A stretch of DNA of 64,000 nt from Micromonospora sp. RHAY321 (GCF_023896955.1 NZ_JAMHIW010000019.1:1-64000), one strand, 5' to 3'; numbered from the stretch's first letter, positions 47,183 to 55,788 are shown. The notes: a model not told the origin generated them from the sequence alone. A program made the numbers and translations.

Positions 47183-48205
47183 TCAGGCCGGCACCACGTA
47201 CGGGAACGTGTCGGCGCGCGCGCCCTTGGTCACGTCCGGGGTGAGTCCGGAGGTCATGCCGGTGTTGAGCACCAGGGAGAACATCACCTCGGGCGCGTTG
47301 TCGGCCATGGTGCGTCCGTTGCGGACGGCGAAGCCGTAGTTGGCAGCCGTGCCCACCTGGTACGACAGCACGTCCGGATAGAGCTGCCGTGCCACGCTCC
47401 AGCCGTACGCCTGCGGGTCCGGCGCGGTGCCGTTCGCCGCGACGACCCCCGCGACGGCGGACGCGATCTCCTCGCCGTCCTCCCGGAGATCGTCGCAGGG
47501 GTGCCGGGTGTTGGCCGGGTTGGAGAAGTCGGTGTCGGTGGGCCAGAAGATCGGCCACATCATGGGGTGGCCGGCGCGGTTGATCTGGCGCCACCCGCCC
47601 GCGTCGGTGGCCAGCATGGTGCGGCACCAGACGCCGATCTGGGTGCCGTCGCGCAGCATCGGCTCGTCGTGGGACACCTCGAGCACGATGGACTCGACGG
47701 TGGTGCCGGCGAAGCTGTTCTTGGCGTTGTCGGCCCGCCACGCCGAGCGGTCCAGCTTCGCGCCGTCCTTGACCGCGCCGTTGATGGTCGCCAGCTCGTC
47801 GAGGTCGACGTAGAACGGGTCGGTGATCCGCCCGGCCCAGACCCGTGCGTTGCCGCCACGGGACACCTCGCCGCTGCGGCCCTGCACGATCGGAGTGCCC
47901 ATCGCGGCGTCGTCGCGGGCGTCGGCACCGGTGAGCTCGTACAACTGCAGCGCCTGCCTGCCGTCGCCGTCCAGCTCACCGAAGGCGAACCGGTAGGTCA
48001 ACCCCTCGGTGTCGGCGTCGTTGAAGTGAATCTTGATCTCGTAGCGCGCCTCGGCGTGGAAGCCCCGCTTGATGTCGGCCTTCGTCACCGAGCTGTTGAC
48101 GTCCATGACGAACACCGTGGCGCGGTCGCCGTTGAAGACGTACAGGTCGTCGATGTAGAGCTGGCCGCTCTGGGCGGCGAGGGGGGTGTCGAGGTGGTGC
48201 GACAT
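47183..48205 (-). CDS. DUF4331 family protein
   Basis: This 340-residue protein begins MSHHLDTPLA, the SHHLDSP-type start of DUF4331 proteins, and continues DLYVFNGDRATVFVMDVN. No signal peptide is visible. Function is unknown; homologues occur in many soil bacteria. GGGAG lies 7 bases before ATG 48205. It follows the ROK regulator gene on the same strand with a 51-bp gap and may be in its operon. Confidence 0.85.
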   Translation of the reverse strand: MSHHLDTPLAAQSGQLYIDDLYVFNGDRATVFVMDVNSSVTKADIKRGFHAEARYEIKIHFNDADTEGLTYRFAFGELDGDGRQALQLYELTGADARDDAAMGTPIVQGRSGEVSRGGNARVWAGRITDPFYVDLDELATINGAVKDGAKLDRSAWRADNAKNSFAGTTVESIVLEVSHDEPMLRDGTQIGVWCRTMLATDAGGWRQINRAGHPMMWPIFWPTDTDFSNPANTRHPCDDLREDGEEIASAVAGVVAANGTAPDPQAYGWSVARQLYPDVLSYQVGTAANYGFAVRNGRTMADNAPEVMFSLVLNTGMTSGLTPDVTKGARADTFPYVVPA

Positions 48206-48256
48206 GGATTCACTCCCGGTACTGCCGGACTTATTGGACTAATCCGAACATAGCGG

Positions 48257-49444
48257 TCAGTCCTCCTGTCGCCGGCCGAATCCGTGGTCGTGCTCGTTGG
48301 GGGACCGGAGGTCCGCCGAGGATGCCGTTCGTGAGGGGAGGGCGATGATGGCCGAGCGAAGGCGGTCAAGAGCCTCGGCGCGGGCGCCGGTCAACGACGG
48401 CTCCTCCGTCAGCCGCGCCGGGCGTACCTCGACATGGCGGGGCATCCGCGTGAACTCGGTGGCGATGGCGTCCAGGATCGCCGGCCGGCTGCCCCAGGGG
48501 CCGCCGACGAGGACCAGGCGCGGATCGGCGAGCGCGACGACGGCGGCCAGCACCCCGCTGACGGCCCGCCCCAGCGCCTGGCGGCTGGTCGCGGGGAGCC
48601 GGCCGACGCGGTCGACGTCGATGGCCGTCGTGCCGGCGCGTCGCAGGTCGAGGTCGGCGAACACGTCGATGAACCGGGTGGCCTGCCCGTCGGGGCCGAT
48701 GGTCACCAGGTGCGCGATCTCCCCGGCGACCCCGGAGTGACCGCGGCGTACCTCGCCGTCGCTGACGATCGCGCATCCCAGTCCCTCGCCGAGGAACACG
48801 TAGGCGAAGTCGTGCAGGCCCGCCGGGTCGGTGTCGCGTTCGGCCTGCGCCGCCCAGTTGACGTCGTTGTCGACGATGACCGGGCCGGCGACCTGGGGCG
48901 TCAGCACACCGACCGGGTCGAGTTCGCCGAGCAGGAACGGCGCGTCGGGCAGTCGGACCAGTCGTCCGCTGGCGCGTTCCACCGGGTCGGCGGCGCTGAC
49001 GACCGCCAGCCGGATGCTCTTCCCGTCGCTCTCGCCGGCCTGGTCGACGGCGCGGCGCAGGGCGGCCGCCACCTGCTCGGCCCGGGCCGGCCGGCTGATG
49101 TCGTGCCGGGTCCGCCCGAGGATGTCGCCGTGGGCGTCGACCCGCTCGACCACCACCCCGTCCGGCGCGATGCTGATGGCCAGGGCGGTGCCGACGGTGT
49201 CGGCGAGGGCGTAGTACGAGCCGACGCGGCCCCGGCCGCGCCCGCCGGGCGTCCGTTCCCCGGTGTCCACGAGCAGGCCGGCCTCGGTCAGCCGGCGCAC
49301 GCTCTCGCCCACGGTGGGCTTGGAGAGGCCGCTGCGGGCCGCCAGGTTGGCGCGGGTCAGCCGCCGCGCGCGCATCAGCTCCCGCAGCACGTGCTCGTCG
49401 GTCAGCGAGCGGAGCAGCTCCAGCGAGGGCTTGACGGTGGTCAC
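48257..49444 (-). CDS. ROK-family regulator without the zinc cysteine cluster
   Basis: This 395-residue protein has an N-terminal winged helix-turn-helix (about 28-62, RLTRANLAARSGLSKPTVGE) and a ROK domain (about 85-370, with VIVDNDVNWAAQAER and GHSGVAGEIAHL). The usual CxCGxxGCxE zinc motif after GEIxH is missing; the sequence there is VTIGPDGQATRFIDVF. It thus probably senses a sugar without zinc, or has lost ligand binding. The start is GTG 49444. A palindrome at 49452 sits between it and the divergent DUF1479 gene. Confidence 0.85.
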   Translation of the reverse strand: MTTVKPSLELLRSLTDEHVLRELMRARRLTRANLAARSGLSKPTVGESVRRLTEAGLLVDTGERTPGGRGRGRVGSYYALADTVGTALAISIAPDGVVVERVDAHGDILGRTRHDISRPARAEQVAAALRRAVDQAGESDGKSIRLAVVSAADPVERASGRLVRLPDAPFLLGELDPVGVLTPQVAGPVIVDNDVNWAAQAERDTDPAGLHDFAYVFLGEGLGCAIVSDGEVRRGHSGVAGEIAHLVTIGPDGQATRFIDVFADLDLRRAGTTAIDVDRVGRLPATSRQALGRAVSGVLAAVVALADPRLVLVGGPWGSRPAILDAIATEFTRMPRHVEVRPARLTEEPSLTGARAEALDRLRSAIIALPSRTASSADLRSPNEHDHGFGRRQED

Positions 49445-49451
49445 CCCCCGA

Positions 49452-49496
49452 TTCTAGGCAGGAGTCTTGCCTAGAAGGGTCCCCGCCTCCTACAGT
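49452..49496 (+). promoter_or_regulatory. Palindromic operator over the DUF1479 gene promoter
   Basis: TTCTAGGCA (49452-49460) and TGCCTAGAA (49468-49476) form a perfect 9-bp inverted repeat with a 7-base centre. The right arm overlaps TTGCCT (49467-49472), which with TACAGT (49491-49496, 18-bp spacing) makes a promoter for the gene at 49537. The ROK gene starts 8 bases to the left, so one protein could control both. Confidence 0.7.
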
Positions 49497-49536
49497 CATT
49501 TCCAAGAAGGAGCCCTAACTAGAAGGAGGTCGCGCC

Positions 49537-50835
49537 ATGAACGCCCAGCCCGCCCTGGCCGTCGCCCCGCTCCCGCCCCTGCCGCACTGGGAGTCGACCC
49601 CGGACGACCTCCCCGCCGCCATCCGCGAGATCAAGGCCGCGCTGCGGGGCCGGATCGAGGCCTCCGGCCGTACGGTCGAGGAGGTGTTCGCGGTCGTCGA
49701 ACGGCGGGTGCGGGCCAAGGTCGACGAGATCGTCGCTGCCAGGGACCGCGGCGAGACGGTCTGGCCGGTCATCGAGTACGCCGACATCGAGGCCGGCACC
49801 GTGCCGGCGGAGGCGATGGCGAAGCTCCGCGAGCGGGGGTGCCTCGTCGTCCGCGGCCACTTCGACCGTCAGCAGGCCCTCGACTGGGACCGCGACATCG
49901 TCGACTACGTGGACGGCAACGGGTTCACCGAGGCATACAGCGGCCCCGCCGACGACTTCTTCGGCAGCGTGGGGTCCACGCCCGAGATCTACCCGATCTA
50001 CTGGTCACCCGCGCAGATGCAGGCCCGCCAGAGCGACCGGATGGCCCGGGTGCAGGCATTCCTCAACAGTCAGTGGAAGCACGAGTCCGAGGGCGTCCGG
50101 TGGTTCGACCCGGATCGCGACTCGCTCTACCCGGACCGGATCCGCCGCCGGCCGCCGGGCGCGGACTCCAACGGCCTGGGCACGCACCTCGACCCCGGCA
50201 CCCTCGACCTGTGGATGACCGAGGTGTACCAGAAGGCCTTCCGCCACCTCTTCGACGGCACCGTCGAGCAGTACGACCCCTGGGACGCCGCCCACCGCAC
50301 CGCCGGGCCGCAGTACCCCGGCACCACCATGTGCTCGGCCTTCCGTACCTTCCAGGGCTGGACGGCTCTCTCCGACATGGACCACGACCAGGGGGTGCTG
50401 CACACCGTTCCGGTCCCCGAGGCGATGGCCTACCTGATGCTGCGGCCACTGCTCGCCGACGTGCCCGCCGACGACATGTGCGGCGTCACGGTCAACCAGG
50501 TCTTCCCCGCCAGCGAGACCTGGCACCCGCTGCTCATGCGGGCACTCGCCGGCATCCCCGACGTCCGGGCGGGCGACTCGGTCTGGTGGCACTGCGACAT
50601 GATCCACAGCGTCGCGCCGGTTCAGGACCAGCGGGGCTGGGGCAATGTCATGTACATCCCCGCTGCCCCGTGGTGCCCGCGCAACGAGCGGTACGCGGCC
50701 TCCGTCCGCGAGGCGTTCCGCACCGGGGCCAGCCCGACGGACTTCCCGGCGGAGCACTACGAGCGCAACTGGCCCGACCGTTTCCAGCCCGACGACCTCA
50801 ACCCCATCGGGCGGCGCGGCCTGGGCCTCGACTGA
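49537..50835 (+). CDS. DUF1479 / YbiU-like non-heme iron oxygenase family protein
   Basis: This 432-residue protein matches the DUF1479 family (E. coli YbiU): RGCLVVRGHFDRQQALDWD, GNGFTEAYSGP, PIYWSPAQMQARQS and GTHLDPGTLDLWM. The HxD in THLD and a later H (HCDMIH) fit the iron ligands of 2-oxoglutarate-type oxygenases. The substrate is unknown. GGAGG lies 8 bases before ATG 49537. It is controlled from the promoter-operator at 49452, probably by the divergent ROK protein. Confidence 0.85.
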   Translation: MNAQPALAVAPLPPLPHWESTPDDLPAAIREIKAALRGRIEASGRTVEEVFAVVERRVRAKVDEIVAARDRGETVWPVIEYADIEAGTVPAEAMAKLRERGCLVVRGHFDRQQALDWDRDIVDYVDGNGFTEAYSGPADDFFGSVGSTPEIYPIYWSPAQMQARQSDRMARVQAFLNSQWKHESEGVRWFDPDRDSLYPDRIRRRPPGADSNGLGTHLDPGTLDLWMTEVYQKAFRHLFDGTVEQYDPWDAAHRTAGPQYPGTTMCSAFRTFQGWTALSDMDHDQGVLHTVPVPEAMAYLMLRPLLADVPADDMCGVTVNQVFPASETWHPLLMRALAGIPDVRAGDSVWWHCDMIHSVAPVQDQRGWGNVMYIPAAPWCPRNERYAASVREAFRTGASPTDFPAEHYERNWPDRFQPDDLNPIGRRGLGLD

Positions 50836-50882
50836 TCACCGGCTCGCGGGGCCGTCCGGCGGTGGCGGTCCCGCGTACGGCG

Positions 50883-50916
50883 GTGGGCCGCCCGGACATG
50901 TCGCCGGACAGCCCAC
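50883..50916. terminator. Imperfect hairpin between convergent DUF1479 and GH16 genes
   Basis: GTGGGC and GCCCAC form the outer stem, CCGG and CCGG the inner stem, with a 3-by-3 internal loop and an 8-base end loop. It lies between two convergent stop codons and could terminate both. Confidence 0.45.
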
Positions 50917-50936
50917 TCGCCGCTGCTCGGGAGGTG

Positions 50937-52196
50937 TCAGACGCGGGACCACTTCTGGTTGGCGGCACCTATGCAGTCCCACAGGTGCAGCTTGCCGCCG
51001 TTGTTGGGGTTGGCGTCCCGGACGTCCACGCACTTGTTGGCGCTCAGGTTGACCAGGTCGCCAGCGCCGTTGAGGGTGAAGCGCTGGGCGGGATTGCCGT
51101 TGCAGGAGACCAGGTTGACCTCGGTGCCGTTGGCGGTGCCGGCCCAGGCCGGGTCCATGCACTTGCCCATCGCCCGGACGGTCCCGTCAGAGGCGAACGT
51201 CCAGGACTGCGCCGCGGTGGTGTTGCAGTCCCAGATCTGCAGCTTGGCGCCCTCGACCGGGTTGGCGCCGGGGATGTCGATGCAGCGTCCGCTCTGCGCG
51301 CCCCTGATCCGGCTGGTGCCGGGAGCCGGGTCGCCGCCGCCGCCGGAGGTGTAACTGGACACCCGGACGTAGTCGACGAGCATCTGCTGCGGGAACTGGG
51401 TGGAGGCGTCCGGGTAGCCGGGCCAGTTACCGCCGACCGCCACGTTCAGGATCATGAAGAACGGGTGGTCGAACACCCACCGGTTGCCGCCGAGCCGGGC
51501 GGGGTCGACCCGGTGGTACTGCACGCCGTCCAGGTACCAGGTGATCACGTTCGGCTCCCAGTCCACCCGGTAGGTGTGGAAGCCGTCGGCGAGCGGCCCG
51601 CCGAGGGTGCGGCTGCCGGTGATGCCGCCGCCGCCGGAGTAGCCGGGCCCGTGCACGGTGCCGTAGACGGTGTTGGGTTCCCGGCCGATGTTCTCCATGA
51701 TGTCGATCTCGCCGGCGTCGGGCCACCCGCCGCCGGTGCCGAGCATCCAGAACGCCGGCCAGATGCCCTGGCCGCGCGGGATCTTGATGCGGGCCTCGAA
51801 GCGGCCGTACGTCTGGGTGAAGGTGGCCGCGGTCAGCAACCGCGCCGACGTGTACTCGCAGCGCCCGTAGTGGCACTGGTAGTTGGCGGGGTTTTCCCGG
51901 CGGGCGGTGATGACCAGGTTGCCCTGGCCATCGTGGACGGCGTTGCTGGTGCTGTTGGTGTAGTACTGCCGTTCGTTGTTGCCCCAGCCGCCGCCGCCGA
52001 TGTCGAACCGCCATTTGTTCTGGTCGACGGGCGTGCCGGCCGAGGCGTTGAACTCGTCCTGCCAGCTGATCGGGCCGATGGCGGCCTCGGCCCGGTCGTT
52101 CTGGGACGGGAGGACGAGCGCCACGGAGGTGGCGATGAGGGCGACCGCCGCGAGGACGAACGGCCGGAGGCGTGGGGCGGGACGGGCTGTGAACAC
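50937..52196 (-). CDS. Secreted GH16 beta-glucanase with ricin-type domain
   Basis: This 419-residue enzyme has a signal peptide (1-39), a GH16 catalytic domain (about 43-282) with the active-site motif EIDIMEN (E163, D165 and E168) and a WPAFWMLG stretch, a Gly-rich linker, then one beta-trefoil ricin/CBM13-like domain (about 295-419, with GRCIDIPG, KCMDPAW and KCVDVRD repeats). GH16 proteins of this type cut beta-1,3-glucans. GTG 52196 is chosen because GAGGAG sits 6 bases upstream; longer frames extend into the promoter region. Confidence 0.92.
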   Translation of the reverse strand: MFTARPAPRLRPFVLAAVALIATSVALVLPSQNDRAEAAIGPISWQDEFNASAGTPVDQNKWRFDIGGGGWGNNERQYYTNSTSNAVHDGQGNLVITARRENPANYQCHYGRCEYTSARLLTAATFTQTYGRFEARIKIPRGQGIWPAFWMLGTGGGWPDAGEIDIMENIGREPNTVYGTVHGPGYSGGGGITGSRTLGGPLADGFHTYRVDWEPNVITWYLDGVQYHRVDPARLGGNRWVFDHPFFMILNVAVGGNWPGYPDASTQFPQQMLVDYVRVSSYTSGGGGDPAPGTSRIRGAQSGRCIDIPGANPVEGAKLQIWDCNTTAAQSWTFASDGTVRAMGKCMDPAWAGTANGTEVNLVSCNGNPAQRFTLNGAGDLVNLSANKCVDVRDANPNNGGKLHLWDCIGAANQKWSRV

Positions 52197-52523
52197 GGGA
52201 GGCTCCTCAGCGAGGGGGTGGCGGAGGCTTGAGCCCGGAGAGTGCCGGAGAGCGCTCTCTAGAACGAAGAATGTCGATATGAACGGCATTCTGTCAAGAG
52301 TGTTGCCAGCACGGGGACAGGGGGTCACCGCCCGGTTCTCGCCCGTAGTCGGGGCGGCTCCGTGCCACCCCCGAACGCGCACACGTGCTACCCCGATAGC
52401 GGTCGAATCGACCCTTCCTATTGCCGTGGGGCGTCCACGGGGGACAGGATGACGAGGCTCGCCGGAAACATCCCCGTAACCTGCGCGCTGCTGGTCTCTG
52501 TCACGAGGAAGTGGGAGTCAGTC
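52197..52523. other. Divergent control region of the GH16 gene
   Basis: About 330 bases lie between the GH16 gene and the hypothetical gene at 52524. It contains a LacI-type palindrome (52248) and TTGACA on the minus strand (52297-52292) as a likely -35 box for GH16. The right part has no clear signal. No gene is seen. Confidence 0.5.
52248..52259 (-). promoter_or_regulatory. CelR-like operator before the GH16 gene
   Basis: GAGAGCGCTCTC is a perfect 12-bp palindrome with the central GAGCGCTC known from LacI-family CelR sites of cellulolytic actinobacteria (TGGGAGCGCTCCCA). It differs from the arabinose sites, so another regulator, not in this window, is expected. Confidence 0.65.
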
Positions 52524-52922
52524 ATGAGCGACGTGTCGACGGCGCTGGGTGTGCGCCTCTACCCGGACCTGGTCGAGCGGGGTGGTCTGGCCCCCGCGCT
52601 CATCGAGATCGCTGCCCGCCACGAGCTGGATCTGGGCCGGGTGAGCGCCCCGGAGCAGGGGCGTAGCCGGTTCACCTGCGCCGAGCTGCACTCCGACCAG
52701 GGTGTGGTCTGCGTCGGCCTGGGTTCCCAGGCCCGATACTTCATGGTGGACCTCCGGGTGTCCGGCGAGGTCCAGGCCCGGGGCGACGCCATGGATCTCG
52801 TCCAGGTGGCCCAGCTGGCCTCGGCCTGGCGGGCAGGACTGACGCTCGCCGAGCTCACCACCCGGTTCCCGTTCATGGAGGAGACGAAGCGCCACCCCGC
52901 ACCGGTGGCCCAGGTGCACTGA
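52524..52922 (+). CDS. Hypothetical protein
   Basis: This 132-residue protein shows no family that I recognise. The sequence looks like a compact alpha/beta domain: LGVRLYPDLVERG, RFTCAELHSDQGVVCVGLGSQARYFMVDLRVSG, and a helical end AQLASAWRAGLTLAELTTRFPFM. It has no signal peptide or membrane helix. GGGAG lies 8 bases before ATG 52524. It has genuine coding bias. Its neighbours give no clue. Confidence 0.7.
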   Translation: MSDVSTALGVRLYPDLVERGGLAPALIEIAARHELDLGRVSAPEQGRSRFTCAELHSDQGVVCVGLGSQARYFMVDLRVSGEVQARGDAMDLVQVAQLASAWRAGLTLAELTTRFPFMEETKRHPAPVAQVH

Positions 52923-53016
52923 CGGATCGACGTGTCAGGTCAGGGTCGGCGACCAGCAACGACGCCGTCGGCCGTGACCCGGCACCGGCCACCTGCGACG
53001 GCGGTAGCCTCAGGCT

Positions 53017-53919
53017 GTGACCCCTGATCTTCGGCAGCTCAGGTACTTCGTTGCCGTTGCCGAGGAGTCGAGCTTCACCCGGGCCGCCAGCCGGCTGATG
53101 ATCACGCAGCAGTCACTCTCCCAGCAGATCAACGCCCTGGAGCGGATCCTCGGCGCGAAGTTGTTCGACCGGGGCAGCCGGGGCACCAGGCTGACCGGTA
53201 CCGGAACGCTGTTTCTGCCGGAGGCGCGCGCGGTGCTGGACCGCGCCGACGAGGCCGTCGCCGTGGTACGGCGGGCCGTGCGCGGCGAGACAGGCCAACT
53301 CCGCGTGGCGTTCCTGGCCACCACCGCCAACCATCTGCTGCCGCCGGTGGTCCGGGCGGTGCGGGACCGCCTGCCCGGCCTGGAACTGACCACCGAGGAG
53401 ACCACCATCGGGCCACTGGTCGACGGCCTGTCCAGCGGCCGGTACGACCTCGCGTTCACCCGCCCGCCGCAGGTGCCCGGCCTGGCCGCCAGGACCCTCG
53501 TCACCGAACAGGTGTGCGCCGTTCTGCCCGAGGGCCACCCGCTCGCCGACCGGACCGAGCTGACGCTGCCCGAGTTGGCCGACGAACGCTGGGTGATGAC
53601 CCCGCGCAGTTCCTGGGAGCCCTGGCACCGCAGGTTCGACGAGGACTTCCGGGCCGCCGGGTTCACTCCCGACATCGTCGCCCGGGACGCCAGCGTCCAG
53701 GGTCTGCTGGGTCTCGTCGCCGCAGGCGTCGGGATCACCCGACTCGGCCGGTCCGCGCACAACCTCCGCCGTACGGGTGTGGTGTTCGTGCCGCTGGCCG
53801 GCGAGTTCGCCACCACCGTGATGCTCTGGCGGCCCGACGACCGCTCGGTCGCCCTGCACCGCGTGCTGGCGGTGGTGACCGAGTTAGCCGCCACGGTTGA
53901 CCTCACCACCACCGGCTGA
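53017..53919 (+). CDS. LysR-family transcriptional regulator
   Basis: This 300-residue protein has a LysR helix-turn-helix (LRQLRYFVAVAEESSFTRAASRLMITQQSLSQQINALE, early residues) and an effector-binding domain typical of LTTRs (GQLRVAFLATTANHLLPPVV onward). The start is GTG 53017 with no ribosome-binding site; TAGCCT a few bases upstream could be a -10 box for a leaderless mRNA. It is convergent with the TetR gene. The target is unknown. Confidence 0.87.
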   Translation: MTPDLRQLRYFVAVAEESSFTRAASRLMITQQSLSQQINALERILGAKLFDRGSRGTRLTGTGTLFLPEARAVLDRADEAVAVVRRAVRGETGQLRVAFLATTANHLLPPVVRAVRDRLPGLELTTEETTIGPLVDGLSSGRYDLAFTRPPQVPGLAARTLVTEQVCAVLPEGHPLADRTELTLPELADERWVMTPRSSWEPWHRRFDEDFRAAGFTPDIVARDASVQGLLGLVAAGVGITRLGRSAHNLRRTGVVFVPLAGEFATTVMLWRPDDRSVALHRVLAVVTELAATVDLTTTG

Positions 53920-53926
53920 CGCGCAC

Positions 53927-54547
53927 TCAGTCGGTCGCGGCCCGGGCCTGTGCCGGTACCTGGAGAAGGTCGAGGCAGTTGCGCCACAGCATCTCCAGCT
54001 GGGCCGGATCGTTGAGCAGCTTCGCGAGCAGAACCCGTCCCTCGATCTGGGCGACGATGGACCGGGCGGCCTCGCGGGTGTCGACCGACGGGCCCGCCAC
54101 GCCGGCCTCCTTCGCCTCGACGACCACCCGCTCGATGAGGTCCATCTGCTCCTCGAAGATCTCCTGAAGCCTTTGGCGGATCTCCTCGGCCTGGTTGCTG
54201 AGTTCGAGGGCGAGGTTGCCGAACAGGCAGCCGGCGACCACCCCGGCCTTCTGCTGGCCGGCGCGCTGGATCTCCTCGGTGGCCTCGAACAGGTCCCGGA
54301 GCCGCCGCAGCGGGTCGTGCCCGCTGCCGAGCAGCTGCTCCCACTGGCGGCGCTGGGTGGCCCAGTGCTCCTCGATGACGGTGCGGGCGAGCGCCTGCTT
54401 CGACTCGAAGAAGTAGTAGAAGCTGCCCTTCGGCACGCCCGCCGCCGCGCAGATCTCGGCCACGCCCAGCGCCGAGTAGCCACGCTGTTCGATCAGCGTG
54501 GCGGCCGCGTCGAGGATCTTGTTCCGCGCGTCACTGGTCCGTCCCAT
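53927..54547 (-). CDS. TetR-family regulator divergent from SDR-tautomerase genes
   Basis: This 206-residue protein has the TetR helix-turn-helix (ALGVAEICAAAGVPKGSFYYFFESKQAL) and a helical ligand domain with a single Cys in AGCLFGN. The type resembles NemR/AcuR-like regulators that respond to small electrophiles. ATG 54547 is preferred to an upstream in-frame start at 54562, which lies in the operator area. Two similar 18-bp operators lie in the gap to the divergent SDR gene, suggesting control of itself and of SDR-tautomerase. Confidence 0.87.
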   Translation of the reverse strand: MGRTSDARNKILDAAATLIEQRGYSALGVAEICAAAGVPKGSFYYFFESKQALARTVIEEHWATQRRQWEQLLGSGHDPLRRLRDLFEATEEIQRAGQQKAGVVAGCLFGNLALELSNQAEEIRQRLQEIFEEQMDLIERVVVEAKEAGVAGPSVDTREAARSIVAQIEGRVLLAKLLNDPAQLEMLWRNCLDLLQVPAQARAATD

Positions 54548-54557
54548 GCTTTGACGA

Positions 54558-54598
54558 TACACGACCGGTCGGCTAGTTTTTAGTCGACCAGTCGTCTA
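54558..54598. promoter_or_regulatory. Two tandem TetR-type operators
   Basis: Both sites fit TAG-n-CGAC-nn-GTCG-n-CTA: 54558-54575 (TACACGACCGGTCGGCTA) and 54581-54598 (TAGTCGACCAGTCGTCTA). Their centres are 23 bp apart. They lie between the TetR start and the SDR gene. Confidence 0.72.
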
Positions 54599-54663
54599 GT
54601 GGTCACTCCGACCGGGCCGACCAGGCCCGACCCCACGGCTCCGGCCAGTCAGGAAGTGTTTCC

Positions 54664-55380
54664 ATGAGTACCAGTCAGGGACAGAAGGTCGTCGTGATCA
54701 CCGGTGCGTCCCAGGGCATCGGCGCCGACCTCGTCACCGCCTACCGCAAGCTCGGATACGGCGTCGTGGCGACCTCGCGCTCGATCGGCGTGGCCGACGA
54801 CCCGGAGATCGTCACCGTTCGCGGCGACATCTCCGAGGCCGACACCGCCGAGCGGGTGGTCCGTGCCGCCCTGGACCGTTTCGGGCGGATCGACACCCTG
54901 GTGAACAACGCCGGGATCTTCGTCGCCAAGCCCTTCACCGACTACACCGACGAGGACTACCAGCTGGTCACCGGGATCAACCTCGCCGGGTTCTTCCACC
55001 TCACCCGGCGCGTCCTGCCGCACCTGCTGGCCACCGGCGCCGGGCACATCGTCACCATCACGACCAGTTTCGTCGACCAGCCCAACTCGAACGTCCCGTC
55101 GGCGCTCGCCTCGTTGACCAAGGGTGGTCTCAGCTCCGCCACCAAGTCACTGGCCATCGAGTACGCGGGTCGGGGAGTCCGGGTCAACGCCGTCGCACCC
55201 GGCATCATCAAGACCCCGATGCACCCCGTCGAGACGCACCAGGCGCTCGCGGGCCTGCACCCGGTGGGTCGCATGGGCGAGACCAGCGACGTCGTCGACG
55301 CTGTCGTCTACCTCGAGTCCGCACCCTTCGTCACCGGCGAGATCCTGCACGTCGACGGCGGCCAGAACGCCGGTCACTGA
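54664..55380 (+). CDS. Short-chain dehydrogenase-like protein lacking the catalytic Tyr
   Basis: This 238-residue classical-type SDR has the cofactor motif TGASQGIG (13-20), NNAG (81-84), Asn106, Lys153 and the end VTGEILHVDGGQ. In the YxxxK position the sequence is ALASLTK, so the tyrosine four residues before Lys153 is Ala149. It may be a non-catalytic or altered SDR, or use another residue. AGGAAG precedes ATG 54664. The tautomerase gene follows by 30 bases and is probably co-transcribed under the TetR repressor. Confidence 0.85.
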   Translation: MSTSQGQKVVVITGASQGIGADLVTAYRKLGYGVVATSRSIGVADDPEIVTVRGDISEADTAERVVRAALDRFGRIDTLVNNAGIFVAKPFTDYTDEDYQLVTGINLAGFFHLTRRVLPHLLATGAGHIVTITTSFVDQPNSNVPSALASLTKGGLSSATKSLAIEYAGRGVRVNAVAPGIIKTPMHPVETHQALAGLHPVGRMGETSDVVDAVVYLESAPFVTGEILHVDGGQNAGH

Positions 55381-55410
55381 ACCCACGCAACCCCGGAAGA
55401 GGAGCAGATC

Positions 55411-55650
55411 ATGCCGATCGTCACCATCCAGATCACCCGCGAGGGCAGCACGCCCGGCGCGTCCGCGGCGACCGCCGAGGAGAAGGCCGCACTCATCAAG
55501 GGCGTGAGCGAACTGCTGCGCGACGTCCTCAACAAGCCCTTGACGTCCACCTTCGTGGTGATCGACGAGGTCGAGACCGAGAACTGGGGTCACGGCGGCC
55601 TGCCGGTCGAGCAGTTCCGGCAGCAGCAGCGCGACGCTGGATCCGAGTAG
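55411..55650 (+). CDS. Tautomerase-family protein (4-oxalocrotonate tautomerase-like)
   Basis: This 79-residue protein begins MPIVTIQITREG, exposing Pro2, the catalytic N-terminal proline of the 4-OT family, and has the usual beta-alpha-beta order. A helix of EEKAALIKGVSELLRDVL is followed by a strand TFVVIDEV and a tail NWGHGGLPVEQ. The substrate is unknown. GAGGAG lies 6 bases before ATG 55411. It is second in the SDR operon and is followed by a terminator. Confidence 0.88.
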   Translation: MPIVTIQITREGSTPGASAATAEEKAALIKGVSELLRDVLNKPLTSTFVVIDEVETENWGHGGLPVEQFRQQQRDAGSE

Positions 55651-55668
55651 ACCGAGGCGACCAAGCCG

Positions 55669-55698
55669 GCCGGGTGGCGTCGCTCGACGCCGCCCGGC
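55669..55698 (+). terminator. Terminator of the SDR-tautomerase operon
   Basis: A 13-bp stem with one G-T wobble (GCCGGGTGGCGTC against GACGCCGCCCGGC) and a 4-base loop starts 19 bases past the tautomerase stop. Confidence 0.7.
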
Positions 55699-55788
55699 AC
55701 GACCGGTGCGGGCTCGACCTGCCGGCCGGTGGCATGAACCGACCGGCCCCGGGAAGGACGGGTCCCTGCCGCCGGTGAGGGAGTAGGG

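Noticed and set aside
49467-52232. Open frame of about 920 codons on the plus strand
   Set aside because: It runs through the DUF1479 gene in another frame and antisense to GH16. No motif.
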